Assembly: GCA_021234155.1 (NCBI GenBank)
Contig: JAJEKV010000006.1
Location: 9,019,003-9,083,002, forward strand
Length of the DNA: 64,000 bases
Direction: 5' to 3'
Source: Isoetes taiwanensis
Lineage: Eukaryota; Streptophyta; Lycopodiopsida; Isoetales; Isoetaceae
Part shown: positions 15,402 through 25,312 of the stretch, one piece after another
How the letters are laid out: every line of letters begins with the position of its first letter
Numbering within the stretch: the first letter of the stretch is position 1
The notes under the pieces: model-generated
Seen by the model: only the letters and a program-made list of their open reading frames with translations
Told to the model about the DNA's origin: nothing
The model's database searches: none
Position numbers and translations under genes: made by a program

Positions 15402-15654
15402 TAGGGTCTATTAAGCACCCATGGTTAAGTTTAGTTAAGTTAATTTTTACCGTTAAGTTAACACTAATCGGAAAGCTAGTTAAAAATTATAGTTAGGCTA
15501 ACTTAATCTAAAACCGCTTTACTTTTCGTTTAGTTATAAAATTTGGTTAAAAAATAACTTAACTAGCTAACTAAATGCTTTGAACATGTCTAGTTAAGTT
15601 AGCCAAATGCATAAAAATTATAAGCACATTCAACTAAACTTAAAGTGACCTCTA
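15402..15654. mobile_element. Candidate small MITE or foldback-like element
   Basis: An AT-rich ~250 bp segment begins 'tagggtc' and ends 'gacctcta', with sub-terminal 'ttaagtttagtt' in opposite orientations and many TTAAGTTA/TAACTTAA motifs inside. No clear target-site duplication was found, so the class is uncertain. A matching copy lies near 49,980-50,230. Confidence 0.35.
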
Positions 15655-15659
15655 GAAAC

Positions 15660-16680
15660 GTTTTTGTCTATTATTCTAACATGGTATCGGTTTCAATTTC
15701 TTAGATCCTAGTATATTTAGGTAAAAACTAGTTTTTTTTTGTTACGTCTAATTTTCATGTCCTAAATTTAAATGGAACAAAAAAATTACTAGCAATAAGG
15801 CAGGCTTGGAGCAAGGGATCGGGGTGCCGTGGATTTGGGAAAGGGGGTTTCATGCTCATTTGATTTATTTGACATTATCTCAACTTGAGTTGTACTAGTC
15901 TTGAGGTCATCCACACATAGTATTTAGATCATACATTTCATTTGATAACTTTCAAAGATACTCTCCATCTTTTAATTCATAACAAGCTATGACAAAGCAT
16001 GCCAAGGAGAGTGAAATGTATGAATTAAACAGGGTAAATTGCAAGTTTTCCAACTGATGGAATGGCCAGTGATCTACCTCCCACAACACGAATTCCCTAA
16101 ATTCCCCATTGATCAAGTGGGATTAGCCTCCTAGAGAGCTAATCAGGAAGCTTTACTTCCTCTAGATTATATTACAGAATCAAATGAATTAGAAATTGTC
16201 TACAAGATCATTCTTGCAAGCATAGCAGTCCCAAATCGCCCCCTACAATTTCATACACATGTCAATGTATTCAGAAGGATGGACTTAAGTTGTAGAGAGC
16301 TGATCAGATTCCAATTAGATTCTTAACAAGAGTTCGAGAATAGTTCCTCTCCCAAACTTGAAATTGGATGTCTCCAAAGCGAGGCAATCCGTAATTTATA
16401 TTCCTTCTCCCTGCTCTGCATGCTTCCGATTGCAAAATCGGCCCGTGATTGGATGCCTTGCATGTTCGATTCATACATGCACCAGATTGCAGCTCCGCCC
16501 CATCATAAATAGGCCTAAAAGGTTCGTTCCTTTTTTTGTTTTTCCTTATTGTGTTATTTAGACCAACCACAATATGACATGTCTCGAGACCTTTAACAAC
16601 ATATTAGGCTCTTTCACCCTTAGCTAATGTCCCAGGGGTTTCACATAATGTAGGCCATATATAACATGTGAGTTAATCGG
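15660..16680. mobile_element. LTR-element remnant, non-coding part
   Basis: At 15,676-15,690 '..ctaaca tggtatcgg' resembles an LTR end plus a truncated initiator-Met primer site, the same family as at ~1,250. The rest of the stretch to ~16,680 has no domain I can read. A T-run follows at 16,687-16,705. Confidence 0.35.
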
Positions 16681-17227
16681 GGTGGGTTTTTTTTTTTTTT
16701 TTTTTACTTAAACTGTACATATCTGTACGAAAATATGGGGTTTTTTAGAGGCAGTCTAGTGTAATATGTATACGGTAAGGGTTTTTTGAACCCTAGATAA
16801 GGCATATACGGAGGGGTTTTTGTCGATCCCATTAGCACATGGCGTATCCCTTTGCAATAGGTGAAACTCCACGGGGCTAATGTTTATTCTCATAAGCATT
16901 AGAACTTAGCCCTTAGGCACAAATTTACTTCCCCGATAATGTTCCCCATAGACCAAGTACAGGCTTATGGTCTGCCATATAGCACCTACAACTTAGTAGT
17001 CTATTGGTGGTACTCCCATACTCTTGGAATTCTGTCAAAGGTCCATTGTACTTTTGAAAGCACCCACCTCTAACACTTTTGCCAATGATTTTGCAGAAAT
17101 GAAGCAGATAAAAAGGTCTCCACATGAGAGATTTATTCCAACAAATCTAGAACTAACCTACTCATGGATCAAAGGGCTAGTGGGATTGAGATCATCCCGG
17201 TCAACTACTTTAGGCAATTGTGAGTCT

Positions 17228-17265
17228 ACTAGAATAGAATAGAATAGAATAGAATAGAATAGAAA
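17228..17265. repeat. (AGAAT)n microsatellite
   Basis: About seven tandem copies of AGAAT between 17,230 and 17,264. The second block copy carries a shorter version near 51,800-51,830. Confidence 0.95.
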
Positions 17266-17353
17266 CCATTAGGGAAACCATTAGAGAGGGGAAGAAAGAT
17301 TTGCTTGTGGCTACTATCAAATCTCCAACATCCAAGCTACTATCATTATGAAC

Positions 17354-17860
17354 TCAAGAAGAATCATTTGAAGATACACCATCATACACAACACCTTCAA
17401 TGAACTGAACAGATTTGCTTATAATAACTTGCTTGTTGGAAAGGATTATACAACTTGTAACTCTCCAATTTTTTGGGAAACCGAGGAAGATGGCTTTGGC
17501 ATCCCTGTCATGCAACTTGATATAACTTTTCAGCTTTTCAGCAAGTATAGAAGCATAAGTCAAGCACCCAAATACCCTCAAGGAAGGAAGGAAGGAAGGA
17601 AGGAAGGAAGGAAGGAAGGTATAAGGGAGACATATCAAATTTAATTTTTCAAATTGCTTTATAAAGAGCCACATTACACTTTTGCCTCGATGCGTTACCT
17701 ATTTGCCAAATATATTGTTCATACGCCTCTTCCCAAAATGATTCTACCAATACCTTCTTCTATGAGAAACTCATCAAAGGCATTAGAAACATATTCATCT
17801 CCATTGTCCCTTTTCATCATCTAAATTGCTAACCATGTTTGCTTTTCCATGACTGCTTTT
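17354..17860 (-). pseudogene. Ty1/copia integrase remnant
   Basis: On the minus strand the part at ~17,860-17,700 reads 'MKRDNGDEYVSNAFDEFL', matching the copia integrase block around the second catalytic Asp (usual form RSDNG.EY). Further along, 17,674-17,354 gives 'LRVFGCLTYAS', then 'KLHDRDAKAIFLGFPKNW' and 'ISKSVQF', the usual copia integrase C-terminal module (RVFGC.AY.., FLGY.., R.V.F). Several stops and a (TTCC)n microsatellite interrupt the frame. The element's RT/RNase H should lie at lower coordinates, but only doubtful traces are seen at 16.9-17.1 kb. Confidence 0.75.
17581..17619. repeat. (GGAA)n microsatellite inside the copia integrase remnant
   Basis: About ten copies of GGAA. 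On the minus strand it reads in frame as a Leu-Pro-Ser-Phe repeat directly before 'LRVFGC', so an expanded or inserted tetranucleotide tract sits inside former coding sequence. The same tract is present at ~52,139-52,172. Confidence 0.95.
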
Positions 17861-18149
17861 AGGGCCTTGAAAATAAAATAATGTGCTAGTGCAATGTGGG
17901 TTGCTCTTGCAATTGTGTTGAAGATGGGGTCTAAAAGCTAAGAAGTCGCATTTTAATAAAGTAGGTCACATGCGATTCCCTCTTTTTTCTTAACCTGGTT
18001 ATTTTAAATGAAAAGGACTTGCGAACCATTTTTGGCCTATTTAATTGTTGTAAAGACGAGTTTTTTTCGTGTGAGGATTTTTATTTAGAGGGTTCCTTTT
18101 GGTAGGATGAAATCTTCCTTAATCTATTTCTAAGAAATATAGTAAAATG

Positions 18150-18900
18150 CATCCATGTTTAAAGTATACATTCATAATGTATTGTCCACATAAGAAGTAA
18201 CATGAGTAAAAAAATCTCACGTACATTTAAGTAAAAACCCTTTGCAAAAATCTTTTGAAATACATGTTGGATGATGTCCAAGAAAAACCTAAAGTAATGG
18301 GTTAGTACTTTTGCAAATATGTACATTAGTTTTTGTACGAATTTTATTAATGTCAGCATTGCATCTTTGGCCATTGAACTTGACTCTTTCTTCACATTTT
18401 ATTTACTATGTCGATCATCCTTTCTTTCCATGCTTGACATGGAGTTCAATTCATCTGATAGCAGCACAAAACTATATTTCCATTGTATTGAGTGGTTAGA
18501 CATTCAACTATTGAAGGTCTTAAGAAATCTCTTTAGTTTCCTAGTTCCTAAGCTTTAAAAAATTGTTTGGAATATAGAGACATTATTTATATTTCTAATA
18601 TGTATGTGCTAGCTCAAGTTATCAACAACTACTGGTGCATGAAGAGTATTGGCCTCAATAGGAATAGGAGTTCCTTTTAACGTGATAAATTTCCGCTATT
18701 GGCCAAGGCAACATGCATGCTTTTACCTTTTTAATCCACTACTTCCTCAAGATGAACAGTCTTTCTTGTTCTACCACTTGTAGACTCCATACCACACACA
18801 ATTCTCTGAGACAAAATCAGAAGCCATTTCCTAGTCATTTGACATTCACGATTCACAAAATGAGCACACCACTCGCATTAGTTTTTGTGGTGATGTAGTA
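18150..18900 (-). pseudogene. Probable Ty1/copia protease / pre-integrase remnant
   Basis: The minus-strand frames upstream of the integrase remnant include a 'GTPIPIEANTLHAPVVV' segment (~18,680-18,620) that resembles the copia protease region (G.G.IPI.....L..V..VP.L). The 78-codon frame at 18,159-18,395 is not recognisable. Order and strand agree with the integrase at 17.4-17.9 kb. Too worn for certainty. Confidence 0.4.
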
Positions 18901-18989
18901 ATCATGTCGATTGAATAAAGCAAGAATCTCATAATCTTTTTTTTCGCAAACCAAGTCCGATGGAGTCTCCGCAGAAATACAAGGATCTA

Positions 18990-19323
18990 AATTGTGGATA
19001 AAAAGTCTCATATGTAAATTGATAAAATTTTATGAATTGATAGCGTTAAACAGGTCCTGAGCCAATTAGGGTGAAACAGGGCTGCCCATGTTCCCCCAGT
19101 CTTTTTGGACTGTACACAGATGAACTTGAGGGATGGCTTGCACGTAAAGGAGGCATTGGAGTAGGATTGATAGATATCTCATACAAGTTTTACTTTTTGC
19201 AGATGATATAGTCTTGATTTCCAGCACTGCTACTAGTCTCCAATATCATTTGGATACTTCTCAAGGATTTTGCGATCAGAAAGGCATGGCAATCAATGTT
19301 GAAAAATACAAAGTCATGATAGT
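18990..19323 (+). mobile_element. LINE A, reverse transcriptase part, left of the gypsy insertion
   Basis: Reading + frames gives the finger/palm block 'RVKQGCP' (~19,065), then '..FGLYTDELEGWL' and the active-site region (copy 2 preserves it as 'LLFADDIVLIS', ~53,725), then 'AINVEKYKVM', the usual '..N..KTK.M' segment after the active site. The coding sequence is interrupted at 19,323 by the LTR retrotransposon and resumes at 27,742. Frameshifts are present in both copies. This is a non-LTR retrotransposon distinct from the L1 fragments elsewhere in the window. Confidence 0.8.
19319..19323. repeat. Target-site duplication ATAGT (left)
   Basis: ATAGT directly precedes the TG of the 5' LTR. 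The same five bases follow the CA of the 3' LTR at 27,737-27,741. Five bases is the normal Ty3/gypsy duplication length. Confidence 0.95.
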
Positions 19324-21760
19324 TGTAACGGACCTAGGATTTTGAGGTAAATTGTGGATTATTTTATTAAAGGATGCAAAGGAATATTAATCAAAATATC
19401 ACGCATGCAGAGAAATACGTCGTATATGTAGAGATTATACGGACGAAATCGTGGTTAAAAATAAATATAAGTACGAGAGAAAAGCATTAGGAAAAGATTG
19501 ATTGCGAGGAGGGATTCTTGAAGGAAGCGAATCGCGTCTGCGAGCAGCGGGAGGCGTGTTGGAGCCTTGAGAAAAAGCAAAGCAATAAAAAGGGATTCAG
19601 TGGGGATCAAGCCTTACACACAGGGTTTGGTGCTTGATTAAGTTGTGATTTGATTAGTGTGATGGATGTTCTTGTCAGCATAAGTTTAGAATTTATTCGT
19701 GTCTTGTATTGAGTTGGAATAGTAAAACTGCATGCTTTGAGTTCTTTATTTGAGAGATCATTCTATGTCTTGAATTAGGGAAGTTCTTGAACCCAATATG
19801 ATTTATTAGATTCAACCAATATAGAAATGAGCTGAAACATCATAGATACTTGATTTGAGCATAATAATTGAGTAAGGGTGAAGAATTGCCGAGAGATGGC
19901 AGATATTTTTGCGGTCTCGGCGAGAAAAGCATGGGATCTTGTTGGTGTCTGATTGCTTAAGAAAAAGTCACGGAACAGACCTGGAATGGGCCGATTTGGA
20001 ACCTGGGATGGCCGATTTGATCTGAAAAGTTGGATTTAGAATGATAAGGATGGGATTCAGGAGCAAAAGCTTGCCTTCTTAACTTTGTTTCCATGCCAAG
20101 AACATGCTTAAAATCAAATGTTTGAGACTCAAGCGGATCGATTCAATGAGAAAAACACTTGTAGAGGGGCGATTTGGGCGGTTTAGGATCGATTGATGCC
20201 AAATCCAGCGATTCTTTGGTCGGATTTCTGCCAAGAAGAAAAGCGGTTGGAATCCTTTTCTTGATCACAAACAATAAAATTTGGTGCAGAAATCCCCGTG
20301 CGCCGATTAATTTGGACCCAAGAGCTTTTGGGGTGGATTCGATGGCACCGGAGGCCAAATCCGGCATTCTGCGGTAGCGAGTTCGTGGATGTAATGTGTT
20401 TAGGGTTAGGTTAAAAAAAAAAATCAACGAAAAAAGTTAATACGTTAACAAGCCCGATTTGTTGTTAGTAAAGAAGCAATAAAAAGTAAAAGCTAGAAAG
20501 CTAAGCTCAAAATTTAGAAAAGCTAAGGTTTTAAGTTTAATTACAATAGTAAGGGTTAGTTGGAGCAAGGAGTTTGGCTCGTGATATATTATATAAAATT
20601 AAGGCCTAAGTTAATAAGGGGTTATGCTAATGGTTGCAAATTATCTATAATAACGATATTCTAAATGCTATAGGTTAAACATTGTTAAAGTTTTAAATCC
20701 TTGTGCAAGTAAATCCTGTTAAGGGGTAGGCATTTTATCTTTTATTTAATGATGATGGCTGCATAATGCATGATTCAGGTTATTATAATTATTGATTTAT
20801 GGTTGGATTTCTCTTGCTATATGAAGTGTATATTATGGAATTACGAGATGTAAGCTTGTTAGGGCATGGGGCATAATGATGGTGAATTGTATGTAATTGT
20901 CCATGGTGAAATTCTTTGATATAGACCTCTGGGGCCGGAGTCTAGATGCGATGGTCTAGACTCAAGGTTTTGCACAGTGCTATGTAAATGGTAATATTTG
21001 AACATCGGGCGTTGGCACCGTATGGTGCAACGTCATGCACAGTAAGTGGTCCTCCAATGCTGGACGCAGCATGGATGGGTGTGTACACACGTGGTTACCC
21101 CGCCTCTATGTCACTGGCCTGATCAGCCGAGTTGACCTTGCTCAGACCCAGAGGAATATTGATTGCAATGTTGATGCTATGGTTGCTTGGCTAGTGTATA
21201 TGTGTTTTTTTAATGTTGGAATTAAGTTGCAATGGTTGTGCTTAGTATAAATATGCATTGTGATTATCTTTGGTTGAACTAGTAACTTGGATTGCGTGGG
21301 CGAGGTTACAGGTAAGGCTAAGTTATTGTTCTAAGTTAGTGCTTGTGGTAACTGATGCTTGATATATTCTAAATCCCCGATCCCCACTTAGTCCGTGTGA
21401 CTAACCCCGTGGTTAAATGGTGTAAGCAGAAGTGCGAGATGCTCCAGAAAGTAGCCAAGCTTCGGAAAGGCGAGAGTAGAAGTGTGTGGATTGCTAGTTA
21501 ATATATTTGATTAATAAACTATTATTATTATGGATCGGCTTAAACTATAATCTTTTTGTACACTTTGGTTGTTGTGTGGGATTTTTCTTGGAGCAATGGC
21601 AAGTATAATATTTTGAAACCTTAGAGCATGTATAAAGATTAAATTCTTTACCTAAGTATGCATGTATCAATTTCTTGAGTTGCAAAGATTAAATAGATCC
21701 AACGGTAGAGATCGATGGGATCTCCAGTTACCGAGAGGTTAACTGGCCAGGCCCGTCACA
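19324..21760 (+). repeat. 5' LTR of the gypsy element
   Basis: Begins TGTAACGGACC and ends GCCCGTCACA. It matches 25,313-27,736 over its whole length. Differences cluster in short patches on CAG/CTG/CCGG contexts, for example 19,500-19,570, 19,890-19,925 and 21,000-21,160. Open frames inside it (such as 20,143-20,427) are not genes. Confidence 0.96.
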
Positions 21761-21762
21761 GT

Positions 21763-21780
21763 TGGTATCAGAGCCAAGTT
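21763..21780 (+). other. Primer-binding site, initiator tRNA-Met
   Basis: TGGTATCAGAGCCAAGTT starts two bases after the 5' LTR. It is complementary to the 3' end of plant initiator tRNA-Met, the usual primer for minus-strand synthesis. Confidence 0.95.
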
Positions 21781-21843
21781 CTGGTTAGTGTATGAGATTT
21801 ATGATTATTGATGATATTTGCTATGGTTCCAGATTCTTGTAGA

Positions 21844-22020
21844 GATGAGTTCCCGGGAGGATCCCGTGAGGAGGCGGGCCTAGTGGAACCTCTGATATAG
21901 CTGATATCTTGCAGGCTAACCAGCGAGTGTTGCAGCAGAGTGCATCGCAACAAAAGATAACAGCTAAACAAGGCAGTAGAGAAGGTGCTGAAGGACACTA
22001 AGAGGGAAGTATTATTCATG
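21844..22020 (+). pseudogene. Vestigial gag start
   Basis: An ATG at 21,844 opens a short frame ('MSSREDPVRRRA' then a stop), followed by a Gln-rich stretch in another frame ('ILQANQRVLQQ') that runs directly into the protease. A complete chromoviral gag would need more than 1 kb here, so matrix/capsid/nucleocapsid coding has been lost. The same arrangement is seen in copy 2. Confidence 0.7.
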
Positions 22021-25000
22021 GAGTTCCTGTTCTCTTTCTTATTGATTGTGGTAGTACACATTGTTTTATTTCCCCAAGGCTGGCAAAGAAACTAGATTTG
22101 AATATGATTAGTCGGGATCCTAGATATGTGGAGTTGGCTGATGGTAAAATTAAGACTTCTTATGCTAAGGTAGACAATCTTGAATTCCAAGTAGGAGATT
22201 TTGAGTCCCAAACTAGTTTTGAAGTATTGAGCCTAGGGAAGTATGATGCTATTCTAGGGATGTCATGGTTGAGGCCATATAAAGCTTGCATTGATTGCGG
22301 AGAGCAAACAGTTACATGCCAAAGTCCAATGGAGATAAGCATGTCTTTGGAAGGATTGCCTTAACATTAGTGGTTATACCTTTGTCCCGGAAAAGTTTTA
22401 AGAAACAGATTAAGAACGGTTGCATAAGAGTGGGATGTGCATTTTTGGGTACCGCCGAGTTACAGGAACAACCTATTGCTCCTGAGATCCAGAAAGTATT
22501 GGATGAGTTCTCTGATGTGTTTCCTAAAGAATTAACAGAATTGCCTCCACATAGAATGGTAGATCATGAGATAGAACTTGTTCCTGGGCCTGAACCTACA
22601 TCAAGGCCACCATATAGATTTCATGCATTAGAGATGGCGAATTGAAGAAACAAAATGGCGGAATTATTGGAACAAGGGTTTATACTGTAAAGTGTTTCTC
22701 CATTTAGTGCGCCAGCTTTATTTGTAAAAAGAAAGATGGGACATTAAGGTTATGTATTGACTATCGCATGCTTAACCGATTCTGATGAAGAATAGATATG
22801 CATTGCCTAGGGTTGATGAGTTATTTGATCAGTTGGGACAAGCTAAGTACTTTACAAAAAAATTGATTTACGATCTGGATATCATAAGATCCGGATCAAG
22901 GATACATATATTTATAAGACTGCCTTTAGGACACGCTACGGACATTACGAGTTTGTTGTAATGCCCTTTGGGTTGACAAATGCTCCTGCCACTTTTATGC
23001 GCCTCATGAATGAGATATATCCGATCTTTTCTGGATAAGTTTATATTGGTTTTCTTTGATGATATTTGGTATATTCCAGGACATTAGAGGAGCATGTGGA
23101 ACATGTAAAGCAGACATTAGCTATTTTGTGACGAGAAAAGTTGTATGGTAAGTTATCTAAGTGTTCTTTTTGCACAAACTAGATTGGTATATCTTGGGCA
23201 TGTAATTTCGGAAAAGGGATTAGAGCGGATCCTTCTAAGATTGAGGCGATTAGGGATTGGCCCACACCAAAAGACGGTAAAGGAGGTAAGATCATTCTTG
23301 GGATTAGCGGGATATTACCGCAAATTTGTTCCTAAATTTGCAAAGATTGCTGCCCTTTAACTTCTTTGTTGTGTAAGAAGAATGATTTGCATTGGACCGA
23401 TAGTTGTCAAGAAAGTTTCCAAAAGTTAAAGGATGTTTTGATTAGTGCACCGTTTTAAGGATTCGGACATGAATATACCCTTCCATGTAGTCACCGATGC
23501 TTCGGGAAAGCCGTTGTAGGAGGAGTCTTGCTTTGCAGGATGGCGAGTTTGTGCTTATATATCTAAATAAATTGTCTTCACGAACAAAATTACCCGGTGG
23601 TATGATTTGGAAATGTTGGCCATTATCCATGCCTTAAGGGTATGGAGACATTATTTATTGGGTCGTCGTTTTTTTTGAAGACCTGACCACCAAAATTTGA
23701 AGTATTTTGCAAAACAGCCATATTTGAATAATAGGCAAAGGAGGTGGATGCAATTAAGAGAAGAGTATGATTTTGAAATTGAATATCAACCTGGCAAAGA
23801 AAATGTGATTGCAGATGCTTTGTCTAGAAGGTTATTCTTAACCTCTATTAGTGTGCTACAAGGGCAATGGGGTGCAGATATTCTTAGCAAATTGAGGAAT
23901 GATCCATATTTTGCACCTGTGTTGGAGAACCCTCAAGATTTTTCGAGGTATGCATTGTCCAAAGGAGTTTTGTATTATAATGGCCGTATGTGTATTCCTA
24001 ATGATCAGAAGTTGAGATTGAGGTTGCTATATGAAGCACATGATAGTCCTTTGGCGGGCCACCCAGGGGTACACAAAACTTTGAGGAAAATGCGCCAGAA
24101 TTTCTTTTGGCCCGAGACGTAAGAAGATGGTTAAAAAGAGCACGTGGCTAGGTGTTTATCTTGTCGAAGGTAAAAGCATCAAGGTTTAGGGAGCCTGGAG
24201 AATTACAACCTTTAGTAATTCCATCTTCTAAGTGGGAGTGTATTTCTATGGACTTCATTGTTGAGCTTCCCCGGACACGTTCAGGTTATGATGCAATTTA
24301 TGTTATGGTTGATCGACTAACTAAGCAGGCCCATTTTATGCCTACGAAGACTACTGCTACGGCAATGGATATTGCTAAGTTATTTGTTAAGGAGATTTTT
24401 AGGTTGCATGGGATGACGACCACTATTTCATCAAATGGGGATACAAAGTTTATGAGCCAATTTTGGCAAAGGTTATTTCAAAATATTGGGACTAAGTTAT
24501 ATGCCAGTACATCTTATCGTCCTCAAGCAGATGGCCAAGTTGAGCGAGTTAATCGAATCTTGGAGGATATGCTCAGGATGTATGTGCCTAGTCAACCAAA
24601 GGTATGGGATTCATATTTGTATTTGGCTGAGTTTGTATACAATAACACTTATCAAGATTCCATCAAAATGACTCCTTTTGAAGCAATGTATGGTAAGGAG
24701 TGTCGTTGTCCTCTTAACTGGAGAGATCCCCAATGCAATGTTGAAGCAGCTAATGAAGTAGCGGAGGACATGGAAGCTCAGCTAGGGAGACTTCGACAGA
24801 ATTTGGTTGTGGCACAAAATAGACAGAAGCAGTATGCAAATAAGAGACGTAGACCACTTGAATTTCAAAAAGGGGATTATGTGTTCTTGAGGATTAATCC
24901 CAAACAGAGTTCACTGGCATTTAAAAGTGCAGGTAAATGGGCCCCTAGGTATGCGGGTCCGTATGAAATTTTGGAACATATTGGCAAGGTGGCTTATAGA

Positions 25001-25282
25001 TTGGAGTTGCCCTCGCACTTGAAAGTACATAATGTCTTTCACGTGAGTAACTTAAGGAAGTATGTGTTTGATCCTTCCCATATGTTGGGGGACGATGATT
25101 TGGTAAGCAGGGAGAACTTTTTGTACCCCCGACCAGAACGTATTCTGCGAGAGAAAACCCGTCGGTTAAGGAGGCGAACAATATGGAGATTTTTGGTTCA
25201 ATGGGCGGGTTGTCTTGAGGAAGATGCCACATGGGAAGATGCCAATTGGATTCTTCATGAGTTTCCAGAGATGCGCCCATGA
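22020..25282 (+). pseudogene. Ty3/gypsy pol polyprotein (PR-RT-RNaseH-INT-chromodomain), frameshifted
   Basis: Seen in order: aspartic protease core 'LIDCGST' (~22,038; usual form D(S/T)G) with 'YDAILGMSWL'; RT with 'RYALPRVDELFDQL', '[11 protein letters not shown]' and active-site block 'VFFDD' (~23,050-23,063); RNase H 'TDASGKA'-type segment (~23,490); 'GKENVIADALSRR' (~23,795); integrase zinc-finger 'HDSPLAGHPG' (~24,045). A long open frame (24,152-25,282) carries the integrase core 'ECISMDF', 'ISSNGDTKF' and 'GQVERVNR' and ends in a chromodomain-like segment 'VQWAGCLEEDATWED'. The second integrase catalytic Asp, normally in S-D-R-D, is Asn. At least five frameshifts lie between 22.6 and 24.15 kb; some could be read errors. 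Confidence 0.9.
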
Positions 25283-25300
25283 GGACATGGGTTGAATTTT

Positions 25301-25311
25301 TGGAGGAGAGA
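25301..25311 (+). other. Polypurine tract
   Basis: TGGAGGAGAGA immediately precedes the 3' LTR, the standard position of the plus-strand primer. Confidence 0.85.
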
Positions 25312-25312
25312 C

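Noticed and set aside
17231-17264. Telomere-like or centromere-like tandem repeat
   Set aside because: The pentamer AGAAT is a plain microsatellite of seven copies and does not match plant telomere repeats.
20143-20427. 94-codon minus-strand frame and its + partner
   Set aside because: Lies wholly within the LTR. A similar frame appears at 26,058-26,252 only because the LTR is repeated.
24945-25280. 111-codon minus-strand frame
   Set aside because: Complement of the integrase/chromodomain coding strand, which has clear family motifs.
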